The notes under the pieces are model-generated. The model was not told the origin of the DNA. It saw only the letters and a list, made by a program, of their open reading frames with translations, and did not search any database. 64,000 bases of DNA from Algihabitans albus (GTDB lineage Bacteria; Pseudomonadota; Alphaproteobacteria; Kiloniellales; DSM-21159): contig NZ_QXNY01000002.1 of NCBI RefSeq assembly GCF_003572205.1, positions 1 through 64,000 on the forward strand, in the 5' to 3' direction. This document shows, one piece after another, positions 15,947 to 25,484 of the stretch (positions within the stretch are counted from its first letter, which is position 1; every line of letters begins with the position of its first letter). The position numbers and the translations under genes are program-made.

Positions 15947-17322
15947 ATGCGATGACGGATCCGGCACAGGCATCCCATCTTTCCGCGGCCGCGCTCGGCC
16001 GACAAATCGCCGCCGGCCTCTACGACGCCGTCGATGTCTGCGAGGTTTTTCTGGAGCGGATTGCTGCCTACGGGGACTCGACCGTCTTCATAAGGGTCAC
16101 GCCCGAGCGCGCCCGCAGCGAGGCAGCGGCCAGTCGCGAGCGGCATCGCGCGGGTCGGCCGCTGGGTCCGCTGGATGGTGTCCCGGTGGCCTGGAAAGAC
16201 CTGTTCGACATGACCGGCGAGCGGACCACGGCCGGTTCGCAACTCTACCGCGAGGCCCCACCGGCGAAGGTCGATGCCGCGGCGGTTTCTAATCTTTCGG
16301 CGGCGGGGATGGTTGCGCTCGGCAAGGTCAACCTGACCGAGTTCGCCTACTCCGGGCTCGGCCTCAACCCGCATTTCGGTTCCCCGCGCAATCCCAACGA
16401 CGCGATTACCGCGCGGGTGGCCGGCGGGTCGTCCTCCGGCTCCGGTGTGGCCGTGGCTGCGGGACTGGCGCCCTGTTCCATCGGTACCGATACGGGCGGG
16501 TCCGTTCGTATCCCGGCCGCGCTCAACGGCGTCGTCGGTCTTAAGACCTCGGAGCGGCGTATTCCCAAACAGGGGTGTTTTGCGCTGTCGCATACGCTCG
16601 ATACGGTCGGTCCCCTGGCGCGCAGTGTGGAGGACTGCATTCTGCTCGACGCCGCTCTGCGCGGCGAGATTCCGGGGCGCTTCGCGCAGGCGAACTTGCG
16701 GGGGTTGCGCCTGGTCGTGCCAACCAACGTCGTCCAGGAAGATCTGGACGAGGCGGTCGCGGCCAATTTCGAGCGATCGCTCGACCGTATCTCGGAGGCC
16801 GGTGCGAAAGTAGAGCACCGCAAGCTCGACCTGCTCGAGGAGGTTCAGCGGGTGGCCGTGGACTACGGCTCGTTGACCGCCGTCGAAGCCTATCAGGTGC
16901 ACTATCGCCATATCGAAAGCGCGGACGTCGACGCGATCGACCCGCGCGTCGTCGCGCGCATCCTGGGGGGTAAGACCATGAGCGGACGCGACGTGATCGA
17001 GGTGCAGGAGGCGCGCAAGCGCCTGGCCCAGGAGCTCCATGTCGCCTTGGCCGGCGCGCTGCTGGTCATGCCGACCTGTCCGCACACCGCGCCGGAGGCC
17101 GCGCCTTTGGACGAAGACCAGGAGCTGTTCCATCGCGCGAACCTGAAGACCTTGCGCAATACCATGATCGGCAATTTCCTGGGCACCTGCGGACTGGCCA
17201 TCCCGAACGGCCGGGATCCGCTCGGCCTTCCAACCTCCATTCTGGTTTCCGCTCCGGGGGGCGAGGACGAGCGACTGTTGACCTACGGCCGCGCGTTCGA
17301 GCGCGCCGTTGGAGCGGACTGA
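15943..17322 (+). CDS. amidase signature family hydrolase
   Basis: 459 aa from GTG 15943, overlapping the previous stop; ATG 15952 is possible. The Ser-cisSer-Lys triad is visible: K85 in AWKDLFD, the GGSSSGS signature (161-167), and nucleophile S187 in TDTGGSVRIPAA. Such enzymes hydrolyse amides to acid and ammonia; the family also contains GatA. The absence of gatB/gatC and the setting with transporter and hydantoinase genes favour a catabolic amidase. Confidence 0.88.
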   Translation: MNAMTDPAQASHLSAAALGRQIAAGLYDAVDVCEVFLERIAAYGDSTVFIRVTPERARSEAAASRERHRAGRPLGPLDGVPVAWKDLFDMTGERTTAGSQLYREAPPAKVDAAAVSNLSAAGMVALGKVNLTEFAYSGLGLNPHFGSPRNPNDAITARVAGGSSSGSGVAVAAGLAPCSIGTDTGGSVRIPAALNGVVGLKTSERRIPKQGCFALSHTLDTVGPLARSVEDCILLDAALRGEIPGRFAQANLRGLRLVVPTNVVQEDLDEAVAANFERSLDRISEAGAKVEHRKLDLLEEVQRVAVDYGSLTAVEAYQVHYRHIESADVDAIDPRVVARILGGKTMSGRDVIEVQEARKRLAQELHVALAGALLVMPTCPHTAPEAAPLDEDQELFHRANLKTLRNTMIGNFLGTCGLAIPNGRDPLGLPTSILVSAPGGEDERLLTYGRAFERAVGAD

Positions 17323-17482
17323 TTTGTGGGCTTCCTCGGGCAGCGGCTGCGACCGGGAGGACGCGTGAAGAGGCAAGAACGAAGCCGATGAGAACGGACG
17401 CCAGGAAGACAGGTCGACTGACCTGGCTGGCGAGAAGTCACCGCCTCACGGTACTGCAAGATTGAAAGGAAGGAGACGACCA

Positions 17483-18376
17483 ATGCCCAAACAGATCAAA
17501 TGCGCGTTCGGTGTCGACGTGGACGCCGTTGCCGGCTGGCTCGGGTCCTACGGCGGCGAGGACTCGCCGGACGACATCTCGCGCGGTCTCTTCTCGGGCG
17601 AAGTGGGATCGCCGCGTCTGCTCAAGCTGTTCGACCGCTGGGGAATCAAGACGAGCTGGTTCATTCCCGGCCACTCGATCGAAACCTTCCCCGAGCAGAT
17701 GAAGGCGGTGGCGGAGGCCGGCCACGAGATTGGCATGCACGGCTACAGCCATGAGAACCCGATCGCCATGACGCCTGAGCAGGAAGAGACGGTCATGGAC
17801 AAGTGCATCGACCTGATCACCGACCTCTGCGGACGGCGACCCACCGGTTACGTCGCGCCCTGGTGGGAGTTCAGCCGGGTGTCGAACGAGCTGCTGCTCA
17901 AGAAAGGCATCAAGTACGATCATAGCCTGATGCACAACGACTTCACGCCCTACTACGTCCGCGTCGGCGACTCTTGGACCAAGATCGACTTCTCCAAGAC
18001 GCCCGAGGAATGGATGAAGCCGCTGGTGCGCGGCGAGGAAACCGATCTGATCGAGATCCCGGCCAACTGGTATCTCGACGACCTGCCGCCGATGATGTTC
18101 ATCAAGAAGGCGCCGAACAGTCACGGTTTCGTCAATCCGCGCGATATCGAGCAGATGTGGCGCGACCAGTTCGACTGGGTCTATCGCGAGATGGACTACG
18201 CGGCCTTCACCATGACGATTCATCCCGACGTCTCCGGCCGGCCGCAGGTGTTGATGATGCTCGAGCGACTGTACGAGCACATCATCAAGCATCCGGGTGT
18301 GGAGTTCATGACGATGAACGACATCGCCGACGACTTCGTTGCCCGTCATCCGCGTCAGAAGCAGGCGGCGGAGTAG
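17483..18376 (+). CDS. polysaccharide deacetylase / PuuE-allantoinase-like metal hydrolase
   Basis: 297 aa NodB-fold protein. The catalytic/metal motif FGVDVDAV (D12, D14) and the MHGYSHE motif (H86, H90) give the Asp-His-His site. No signal peptide, so cytoplasmic, like PuuE-type enzymes that open ureide or cyclic amide rings rather than surface-sugar deacetylases. An AAGGAGA ribosome site precedes ATG 17483. Its neighbours (amidase, hydantoinase) support an amide/ureide substrate. Confidence 0.82.
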   Translation: MPKQIKCAFGVDVDAVAGWLGSYGGEDSPDDISRGLFSGEVGSPRLLKLFDRWGIKTSWFIPGHSIETFPEQMKAVAEAGHEIGMHGYSHENPIAMTPEQEETVMDKCIDLITDLCGRRPTGYVAPWWEFSRVSNELLLKKGIKYDHSLMHNDFTPYYVRVGDSWTKIDFSKTPEEWMKPLVRGEETDLIEIPANWYLDDLPPMMFIKKAPNSHGFVNPRDIEQMWRDQFDWVYREMDYAAFTMTIHPDVSGRPQVLMMLERLYEHIIKHPGVEFMTMNDIADDFVARHPRQKQAAE

Positions 18377-18443
18377 GGGTTTGTCCAACCGGCGGGCGCA
18401 TCGTCTTGCGCGCGTCCGCCGGTCGACCTCCAGGAGGTAAGGC

Positions 18444-18779
18444 ATGTGCGGCCTATGCGGCGTTCTCGGCGCCACGCACTGGAGCGACTCTCACGCCAGC
18501 CCGGAGGCCTTCGGTGACGGCGCGGGCGGGCGCACACGTCGCGGAGAACGGCTCTACCGAGTCCGCTTGGTCAATGAAGTGCTGCAAGGCTTCGCACTCG
18601 ACCTCTCGGACTTTCAAGGCACCAGCTTCGTCGTTTCGAGCCGGACTGGCCGCAGCGAGATGGTTGGAGATCTGATGGCGGTCTGGCCGACGGCTGAGCA
18701 GATGATCGGGCGCAAGCTGGACCCACTGGATCCCGAAGTCGTGACGCGCCTGGAGCAGGCAGTGGATGCGCGCGGATGA
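18444..18779 (+). CDS. small MCGLCG-type protein of unknown function
   Basis: 111 aa, starting MCGLCGVLGATHW. C2 and the following residues look like the N-terminus of class II (Ntn) glutamine amidotransferases, but the protein is far too short for that domain. The rest has a conserved-looking DLSDFQGTSFVVSSRTGRSEMV block. A good GGAGG site precedes it. It overlaps or abuts the COG0523 GTPase gene, so the two are coupled. Possible roles are metal relay (Cys2, Cys5) or a regulatory fragment; I cannot assign a function. Confidence 0.7.
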   Translation: MCGLCGVLGATHWSDSHASPEAFGDGAGGRTRRGERLYRVRLVNEVLQGFALDLSDFQGTSFVVSSRTGRSEMVGDLMAVWPTAEQMIGRKLDPLDPEVVTRLEQAVDARG

Positions 18780-18789
18780 GAGGGCGGCC

Positions 18790-19899
18790 GTGAGCGAGAG
18801 TGATCGCGAGATCCGTCTATTGCCGGTCAATGTCTTGACCGGATTTTTGGGTAGCGGCAAGACGACCCTCCTCGGTCGCATGCTGGCCAGTCCTGCTTTT
18901 GCCGAAACGGCCGTTCTGATCAACGAGTTTGGCGAGGTCGGGCTTGACCACCACCTGATCGAGCAGGTCGACGAAGGTGTCCTGCTGCTTCGGAGTGGCT
19001 GCATCTGCTGCACGATCCGAAGCGATTTGCAGGACTCGCTGCGCGATCTCTACTCTCGGCGCGCGCGCGGCCAGATCCCGCAGTTCAAGCGCCTGGTGAT
19101 CGAAACGACCGGCCTGGCCGATCCGGTGCCGATCGTTTCGACCTTGCTGTCCGACCCGGTGATCTGCAACCACTTCCGGTTGGGTAACATCATCTGCACG
19201 GTCGATGCGGTGAACGGCGCGGGCCAGTTGGATCGACAGCCTGAATCGGTCAAGCAGGCGGCAATCGCCGACCGTCTCGTCGTGACGAAAGTCGATCTGG
19301 CCGCGCGCGGTCGTATTGCCGCCCTGCGCGCCCGGCTGAAGCGGCTCAATCCGGCGGCCGTGCTGAGCGAAGCCGACAATGCGGCGATCGACCCCGAACT
19401 GCTGCTGGCTCAGGACCTGCACGATCCGGCGCATAAAGCCGCCGAGGTGGCGCGGTGGCTGGAGGCCGAAGCCTCGGAACTGCCGGATCCCCGACGTAGC
19501 CGGCGCGGTGCCGGCAACGAGCAGGCTCACGATCACTCCGCTCACGATCGCCCCGCCGACGTCAACCGGCACGACGCCGACATCTCCGCTTTCGCGCTGA
19601 CCTTCGACCGGCCGCTCGATTGGACGGCGTTCGGGATCTGGCTGAGCATGCTGCTCCAGGCGCACGGCGAAGACGTGCTGCGGGTCAAAGGTCTTCTCAA
19701 CGTGGTCGATGTAGCGACCCCGGTGGTCGTTCATGCGGTGCAGCACCTGATCCATCCACCGCTCCACCTGCCGCGCTGGCCCAGCGCCGACCGGCGCTCG
19801 CGCCTGGTCTTCATCGCGCGGGGGCTGTCGCGCGAATCCGTCGAACGCTCTCTCAACGCCTTCAATCGCCTTGGGGACCGGCTGCATGAACCGGTTTAG
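18790..19899 (+). CDS. COG0523 (CobW/ZigA-like) metallochaperone GTPase
   Basis: 369 aa from GTG 18790; an ATG at 18766 in the same frame would overlap the previous gene by 14 nt. The P-loop is GFLGSGKTT (18-26), the family CxCC motif is C71-IC-C74, and a His-rich metal-binding stretch (HDHSAHDRPADVNRHD) precedes the C-terminal CobW_C domain. These GTPases deliver Zn or other metals to client enzymes. The metal-dependent hydrolases next to it (PuuE-like, possibly others) are plausible clients. Confidence 0.87.
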   Translation: MSESDREIRLLPVNVLTGFLGSGKTTLLGRMLASPAFAETAVLINEFGEVGLDHHLIEQVDEGVLLLRSGCICCTIRSDLQDSLRDLYSRRARGQIPQFKRLVIETTGLADPVPIVSTLLSDPVICNHFRLGNIICTVDAVNGAGQLDRQPESVKQAAIADRLVVTKVDLAARGRIAALRARLKRLNPAAVLSEADNAAIDPELLLAQDLHDPAHKAAEVARWLEAEASELPDPRRSRRGAGNEQAHDHSAHDRPADVNRHDADISAFALTFDRPLDWTAFGIWLSMLLQAHGEDVLRVKGLLNVVDVATPVVVHAVQHLIHPPLHLPRWPSADRRSRLVFIARGLSRESVERSLNAFNRLGDRLHEPV

Positions 19900-19952
19900 G
19901 CGGTGGCGCACGGCGATATCGTGTGTAGCGGCTGTCTGGGCCGTGCCGGTCC

Positions 19953-21212
19953 GTGGTAAAGACTACGGTACAGATCATCGGGACCACTTATCCAAGCATG
20001 CAGCGATCGACGTCCGTCAGTGCGCCTTTCATTCAGACCAGCGGAAGAACGACGCTGCGGATCCTCGGGACCAGCGTTACGCTGATCGAGCCCATTCGCG
20101 CGCAGGCCCAAGCCGATCTCGGCATCGACCTCGACTTCACCGTCTTGGATGGCGTCAACGCTCAGTTGAGCGCCGTGACCAAGCCGAACGCCTTCGACGT
20201 TTACGATCAGTGGTTTCACAACATGGAGATCGCCTGGACCTCCGGAGCGATCCAGCCGGTCGAAATCGAGCGCATCGCGCAATGGGATCTGGTGAACGAC
20301 CTGTCGAAGCACGGTTCGTTGCGGCCCGGAGATCCGATCGGGCAGGGCGATGCGCCGGTACGTCAGCTCTACGTTCGTCCGGACAGCCGGCTGAGCTGGC
20401 AGCAGAGCGACAGGATCGTCGCGCTGCCCTGTGTGCACAACGTCGATGCCTTCGGCTACAACACCGATGCGATCGACAAAGGCATGGCCTATGCGACCGA
20501 GAGTTGGAGCTGGCTGCTCGACGCGCGCTACGCGGGTCGGGTTGGGTTGCTGGCCGACCCGGCGATTGGCGTGATCGACGCGGCCTTGGCGGCGCAGGCC
20601 GCCGGGCTGATGGAGTTCGGCGACCTCGGCAATCTCTCGATCACCGAGATCGACGCTTTGGTCAGGCTGCTGATCGCCAAAAAAAAGGCCGGGCACTTCG
20701 GCGCTTTCTGGTCCTCCGTGGACGAGGCGGTCGCGCAGATGCGCAGCGGGAAGGTGGTGATCGAGAGCCTTTGGTCGCCCGGCGTCGTGGCGCTCAAGGC
20801 GGCCGGCGTTCCGGTTCGCACGGCCGCCCCCAAGGAAGGCTATCGGGCCTGGCATGGCTGTCTGGCGCTATCGGCACGGATCTCCGGGCGGGCGCGGGAC
20901 GCGGCTTACGAATACCTCAACTGGTGGCTCTCCGGCTGGCCCGGCGCCGTGATGGCACGGCAAGGTTACTACATTTCCGTTCCGGAACCCGTGAAGCGGC
21001 ATTTGACGGCGGCGGAGTGGGAGTACTGGTTCCTGGGAAAACCGGCCCGGGAGGATCTGGCCAACCCCTACGGCCAGACCGTCGTGCGGGCCGGCGAGGC
21101 GCGCAACGGCGGGTCTTACTGGGACCGCGTCTCGCACATCCGGGTTTGGAACTCCACGATGGACGAGCACAATTACCTCGTCCGCCGCTGGCAGGATTTC
21201 CTTCGGGCCTGA
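19953..21212 (+). CDS. PotD-like solute-binding protein without a signal peptide
   Basis: 419 aa from GTG 19953, or 404 aa from ATG 19998. It is homologous to the exported binding protein at 13489-14733 (shared KEGYRAW, QGYY, GKPW/GKPA and the C-terminal DE-x-x-YL-x-x-W-x-x-FL pattern). No hydrophobic leader exists, and the in-frame stop at 19926-19928 rules out an upstream extension with one. It is therefore either cytoplasmic, with a sensing or carrier role, or a copy that has lost its leader. Confidence 0.82.
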   Translation: MVKTTVQIIGTTYPSMQRSTSVSAPFIQTSGRTTLRILGTSVTLIEPIRAQAQADLGIDLDFTVLDGVNAQLSAVTKPNAFDVYDQWFHNMEIAWTSGAIQPVEIERIAQWDLVNDLSKHGSLRPGDPIGQGDAPVRQLYVRPDSRLSWQQSDRIVALPCVHNVDAFGYNTDAIDKGMAYATESWSWLLDARYAGRVGLLADPAIGVIDAALAAQAAGLMEFGDLGNLSITEIDALVRLLIAKKKAGHFGAFWSSVDEAVAQMRSGKVVIESLWSPGVVALKAAGVPVRTAAPKEGYRAWHGCLALSARISGRARDAAYEYLNWWLSGWPGAVMARQGYYISVPEPVKRHLTAAEWEYWFLGKPAREDLANPYGQTVVRAGEARNGGSYWDRVSHIRVWNSTMDEHNYLVRRWQDFLRA

Positions 21213-21325
21213 GCGATGCTTGGCGTCGCGCGCCGGAAGGGAGGGGAGTCGCCTGCCGGGACCATGGCGGGCCAAGAGTTTTGAATCGAACACTCCTTCA
21301 ACAGGCACACGGAGGCTAGCGCGTC

Positions 21326-23086
21326 ATGTCGACCGTAGATCCCATCACCCTGTCCGTGGTTCGCGGCGTTCTGGAAACGACGCAACGTGAGATGACGTTG
21401 GCGCTGGAGAGGACCGCGCGCTCGAGCGTCTTCAACCTCGCGCACGACTATTCCAACGCGCTATTCAACCACTTGCCCGAAATGATCATGCAGGGTCAGG
21501 ACATTCCGATCCATCTGGGCTCGCTGATCCCCGCAATGAAGTGCGTTGCCGCCTACTTCGGCGACGACATCCACCCCGGCGACGTCATCCTGCACAACGA
21601 TCCGGCCTACATGGGCAGCCATCTGATCGACACCTGCATGTACAAGCCGGTGTTTTACAAGGGCGAGCTTGTCTTCTGGACGGTCTGCAAGGGGCACCTG
21701 ACCGACATCGGCGGTCCGGTTCCGGCCGGCTACAACCCCGACGCCAAGGAGATCTATGCCGAGGGACTTCGCATCCCGCCGATCAAGGTCTTCGAGAAGG
21801 GCGTCAAGCGCTACGACGTCGTCAATCTGCTGCTCACGAACATGCGGGCGCGCCGCGATCAGGAGGGCGACTTCAACGCCCAGCTCGGCGCCGTGCAGGT
21901 CGGCGAGCGGAACCTGATCGCGCTGCTCGACAAGTACGGTCTCGAGACCGTGCGCGGCTGTATCGACGAACTGATGCATATGGCCGACCGGCATCTCCGC
22001 TCGCTGATTCGCGAGATCCCGGACGGCACCTACACCGGCACCGCAACCGTCGAGGATGCCGGCCACGGCTTTGGCGATCTGGACATCACGGCGGAAGTGA
22101 CGATCCGCGACGATAGCTGCCACATCAAGATCGATAGCCCGCCGCAGATCCCCTACTTCATCAATTCCTACGAGGGGAACTCCTACTCCGGCGTCTATCT
22201 GGGCGTGATGATGTTCGCCCAGTTGCCGCCGCCATACAACGAGGGGCTTTATCGCTGCGTCTCGGTGGACATGGGTCCGAAGGGGACGATCTGTAACGCG
22301 CTCGAGCCCGCACCCCACGCCAACTGCACGACCACTCCGATGGAGACTCTCACCGATGCCGTGCGCCTTGCCTTCGAGCAGGCGGCCCCGGACCGGGTCA
22401 GTGCCTCCTGGGGCCACGCCAACGGCTGCAACATCGCCGGCTGGGACACCCGCCATGACGAGGAGTACGTCACCATGGTGCTGGCCTCGATCATCTCAGG
22501 GGCTGGCGCCACGCCACAGCAGGACGGCTGGCATGCCTGCGGGCCGGAGTGCTGTTTCGGCGCGCTGACCTCGGGCGACGTCGAGCTGCTGGAGTACTCC
22601 TACCCCATCGTGATCCACCGCTATTCACTGATGACCGATTCCGGCGGGGCCGGCATGCACCGCGGCGGTTCCGGTACCTGTTGGGAAGTGGAGCCGATCG
22701 ACAAGCCCATGACCTTTATCACCTTCGGTGAAGGGCGCCGCCTGCCGGCTGCCGGTGCGGCCGGTGCGCAGTCCAAGCTGGTCGACCGCAAGGTCGGACG
22801 GATCCACATTACCCGCGAAGGTTCGGTCGAGGAACTGAAGACCAACTTCGTCACCACCATCAACCCCGGCGAGCGGGCGGCGAACATGAACCCCGGTGGC
22901 GGCGGCTATGGCGATCCCTTCAAACGGCCGGTCGACAAGGTGGTCTGGGATATCAAGAACGGCCTCGTCTCTCTGGAGGGCGCGCGCGAGGACTACGGCG
23001 TGGTCGTCGCAGACCCGCAGACGCTCGAAATCGATGGTGAGGCCACGAAGGCCTTGCGCGGCGGCGGTGCCGTGGCTGCTGAGTAG
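21326..23086 (+). CDS. hyuB: hydantoinase B / oxoprolinase B-type subunit
   Basis: 586 aa. It begins VDPITLSVVRGVLETTQREM, typical of HyuB, with the conserved HNDPAYMGSHLID metal-site region and a GGGGYGDP C-terminal motif. Together with HyuA it forms ATP-dependent N-methylhydantoinase, 5-oxoprolinase or acetophenone/acetone carboxylase-type enzymes. Here B precedes A, separated by about 100 nt. Confidence 0.9.
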   Translation: MSTVDPITLSVVRGVLETTQREMTLALERTARSSVFNLAHDYSNALFNHLPEMIMQGQDIPIHLGSLIPAMKCVAAYFGDDIHPGDVILHNDPAYMGSHLIDTCMYKPVFYKGELVFWTVCKGHLTDIGGPVPAGYNPDAKEIYAEGLRIPPIKVFEKGVKRYDVVNLLLTNMRARRDQEGDFNAQLGAVQVGERNLIALLDKYGLETVRGCIDELMHMADRHLRSLIREIPDGTYTGTATVEDAGHGFGDLDITAEVTIRDDSCHIKIDSPPQIPYFINSYEGNSYSGVYLGVMMFAQLPPPYNEGLYRCVSVDMGPKGTICNALEPAPHANCTTTPMETLTDAVRLAFEQAAPDRVSASWGHANGCNIAGWDTRHDEEYVTMVLASIISGAGATPQQDGWHACGPECCFGALTSGDVELLEYSYPIVIHRYSLMTDSGGAGMHRGGSGTCWEVEPIDKPMTFITFGEGRRLPAAGAAGAQSKLVDRKVGRIHITREGSVEELKTNFVTTINPGERAANMNPGGGGYGDPFKRPVDKVVWDIKNGLVSLEGAREDYGVVVADPQTLEIDGEATKALRGGGAVAAE

Positions 23087-23187
23087 TCCGACCTCCGGGC
23101 GGCGCGCGACGAAACGCCGAACGTGACGAAACGAATGGAAGCGCAGCCGCGTCGCGCAGGCGTCGACGGTTGCCGGAAAGGGAAGCG

Positions 23188-25332
23188 ATGCGCACGAAGT
23201 ACCGTTTGGGAGTGGATGCCGGCGGCACCTTCACCGACTTCGTTCTGGCCAGTGACAGCGGTGAAGTTCGCCTCTTCAAGACCGCCTCGACTCCCGACGA
23301 TCCGACACGGGCGATCGGCAACGGCCTCGCCTTGATCTCCGAGGCGACCGGCGAGACGGCGGAGCAGATCGTCTCCCAATGCGATCTCTGTATCAACGGC
23401 ACAACGGTCGGCCTGAACGCGCTGATCCAGCACAAGGGCGCCAAGGTCGGCCTGCTCTGCACCGAAGGGCACGAGGACTCCATTGAAATCCGGCTCGGTC
23501 ACAAGGAGGACGGCTATCGCTACGATGCCGACTACCCGCCCGCGACCATGCTGGTGCCGCGCTACCTGCGGCGCGGCGTGCGCGAGCGAGTGCTGTCCGA
23601 CGGTCGCGTACGCACGCCGCTCGACGAAGACTCGGTGCGGGCCGCCTGCGCGCTGTTTCGCGAGGAAGGGGTCGAGGCGGTCGCGATTTCCTTGCTCTGG
23701 TCGGTCCTGAATCTCGCGCATGAGCGGCGGACCGCCGAAATCGTGCGCGAGGAAATGCCCGAAGTCTTCCTGGCCGTCGGGTCGGAGATCTATCCGCAGG
23801 TTCGCGAATACACCCGGACATCGACGACGGTGACGAACGCCTATCTGGGGCCCATCATGAAAGGCTACGTCGTGGCGATCGACCGCTACTTCGCCGAGCT
23901 CGGGGCCAAGTATCCGGTGCGCTACTTCCAGTCCAACGGCGGCTTGGCGATCGGCGAGGCGATGAGCGACCGGGCTGTCTACGCCATCAACTCCGGCCCT
24001 GCCTCTGCGCCCACGGCAGGTCTCTACGTAGCCGACCCCTTCGGCATCCGCAACGTCATCACCGTCGATATGGGCGGTACGTCCTTCGACATCACCTTGG
24101 TGCATGAGGGCAGCGCCAACGTGAACAAGAATATCGACTTTCTGCGCTACCGTATCGGTGTGCCGATGATCCAGGTGGAGACGCTGGGCGCTGGCGGCGG
24201 CTCGATTGCCTGGATCGACGAACTGGGTCTGCTGCAGGTCGGTCCGCAGTCGTCGGGAGCTCGGCCCGGCCCGGCCTGTTACGGACATGGCGGCGAGGAC
24301 CCGACGGTGACCGACGCCAACCTGGTGCTCGGCTACGTAAACCCCTCGGCCTTGCTGGGCGGGCGCATGGAACTCGACCGCGAGAAGGCCTATCAGGCCA
24401 TCGAGACGAAGATCGCCAAGCCTCTGGGGATCTCTGTGGAGCGCGCGGCCTACGGCATCTTTACCATCGTCAACAACAACATGGTCAACGGCATTCGGCG
24501 CGTCTCCGTCGAGCGCGGCTACGACCCGCGCGATTTCTCCCTGGTCGCGGCCGGCGGTGCGGGCGCGGCGCACATCACGGCACTCGCACGCGAGATGGGC
24601 GTGGCTTCGGTCCTGGTGCCGAAGCTCGCGTCCGGCCTCTGCGCCTTCGGGCAGATCATCTCCGACGTGAAATACAACTTCATGGCCTCGGCGCCGCTGC
24701 GCCTCGACAACGCTGAAGTCTATGGACAGCTCAACGAGAAGTTCGCCGAGATCGAGGCCGAGGGGATCCGGCACCTGGAGGCCGACGGTTTCGACCGGTC
24801 ACGGATCGAGATCAAGCGCAGCATGGATATGCGGTATGTCGGCCAGATTCACGAGTGCATGGTCGAGATCGGCAACTTCGAGATTTCCGAGAGCACTATC
24901 GAGCAGGTCAAGCAGGCCTTTCACGGACGCCACGAGCAGCTCTACACCTATGCGGAGCCGAACAGTGTGATCGAGGTCGTGAACATCGAATCGACCCTGT
25001 TCGGGCGCGTGGACAAGCCGAAGCCGCCAAGGATCGCACCGGGACAGGGAAGCGAGGCGGCGGTCAAGACTCGCCGTCCGATGATCTTCACGGCCGATGG
25101 AGTTCAGATCGACGCGCCCGTCTACGACGGCGGCAAGCTCGGCGCGGGCGATAAGGTCGCCGGTCCCGCGGTGATCGAGGAAGAGACGACGACCATTGCG
25201 ATCGAGCCGGGCTGGACGGCCGAACTCGAGGTGTCCGGCTGTTATCGCCTGAGCTATGCGAGTGCGCTGGAGCACGCTGGACATTCGAACTCGGAGCAGG
25301 CAGAGGTGCTGTCTGTGTCCGGATCGGGCTGA
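23188..25332 (+). CDS. hyuA: hydantoinase A / oxoprolinase A-type ATP-binding subunit
   Basis: 714 aa. The ASKHA-fold ATPase phosphate loop GVDAGGTFTDFV is at the N-terminus, and a second nucleotide motif, TVDMGGTSFD, lies mid-chain. ATG 23188 follows GGAAAGGGA. The subunit activates the amide carbonyl by phosphorylation for opening of cyclic amides. With the amidase and transporter this suggests degradation of a hydantoin-, pyroglutamate- or lactam-like compound; the exact substrate is unknown. Confidence 0.9.
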   Translation: MRTKYRLGVDAGGTFTDFVLASDSGEVRLFKTASTPDDPTRAIGNGLALISEATGETAEQIVSQCDLCINGTTVGLNALIQHKGAKVGLLCTEGHEDSIEIRLGHKEDGYRYDADYPPATMLVPRYLRRGVRERVLSDGRVRTPLDEDSVRAACALFREEGVEAVAISLLWSVLNLAHERRTAEIVREEMPEVFLAVGSEIYPQVREYTRTSTTVTNAYLGPIMKGYVVAIDRYFAELGAKYPVRYFQSNGGLAIGEAMSDRAVYAINSGPASAPTAGLYVADPFGIRNVITVDMGGTSFDITLVHEGSANVNKNIDFLRYRIGVPMIQVETLGAGGGSIAWIDELGLLQVGPQSSGARPGPACYGHGGEDPTVTDANLVLGYVNPSALLGGRMELDREKAYQAIETKIAKPLGISVERAAYGIFTIVNNNMVNGIRRVSVERGYDPRDFSLVAAGGAGAAHITALAREMGVASVLVPKLASGLCAFGQIISDVKYNFMASAPLRLDNAEVYGQLNEKFAEIEAEGIRHLEADGFDRSRIEIKRSMDMRYVGQIHECMVEIGNFEISESTIEQVKQAFHGRHEQLYTYAEPNSVIEVVNIESTLFGRVDKPKPPRIAPGQGSEAAVKTRRPMIFTADGVQIDAPVYDGGKLGAGDKVAGPAVIEEETTTIAIEPGWTAELEVSGCYRLSYASALEHAGHSNSEQAEVLSVSGSG

Positions 25333-25484
25333 ACGGCTTGCCAAGCGGGGTCTTCTGCCTTGCAAGATTCCGCTTGGCAAGGGAATGACCGAGGCTTGTT
25401 TCCCGGATACTCACCGTGTTACGGCGCCGCAAGGGCTGCGGAACGCGGACTGCGGGGAAATCGGAAGTCCGGGGGGTAACGCCG

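Noticed and set aside
15739-17376. A 545-residue minus-strand open frame opposite the amidase
   Set aside because: Antisense to a gene with clear catalytic motifs; no domain or ribosome site of its own.
18388-18423. An ACCGGCGG/CCGCCGGT hairpin between the PuuE-like gene and the MCGLCG gene, considered as a terminator
   Set aside because: No T-tract follows and the next gene starts 20 nt later with a good ribosome site, so read-through seems more likely.
22993-24774. A 593-residue minus-strand open frame opposite hyuA
   Set aside because: A shadow of hyuA, whose nucleotide-binding motifs are intact; composition again marks it as antisense.
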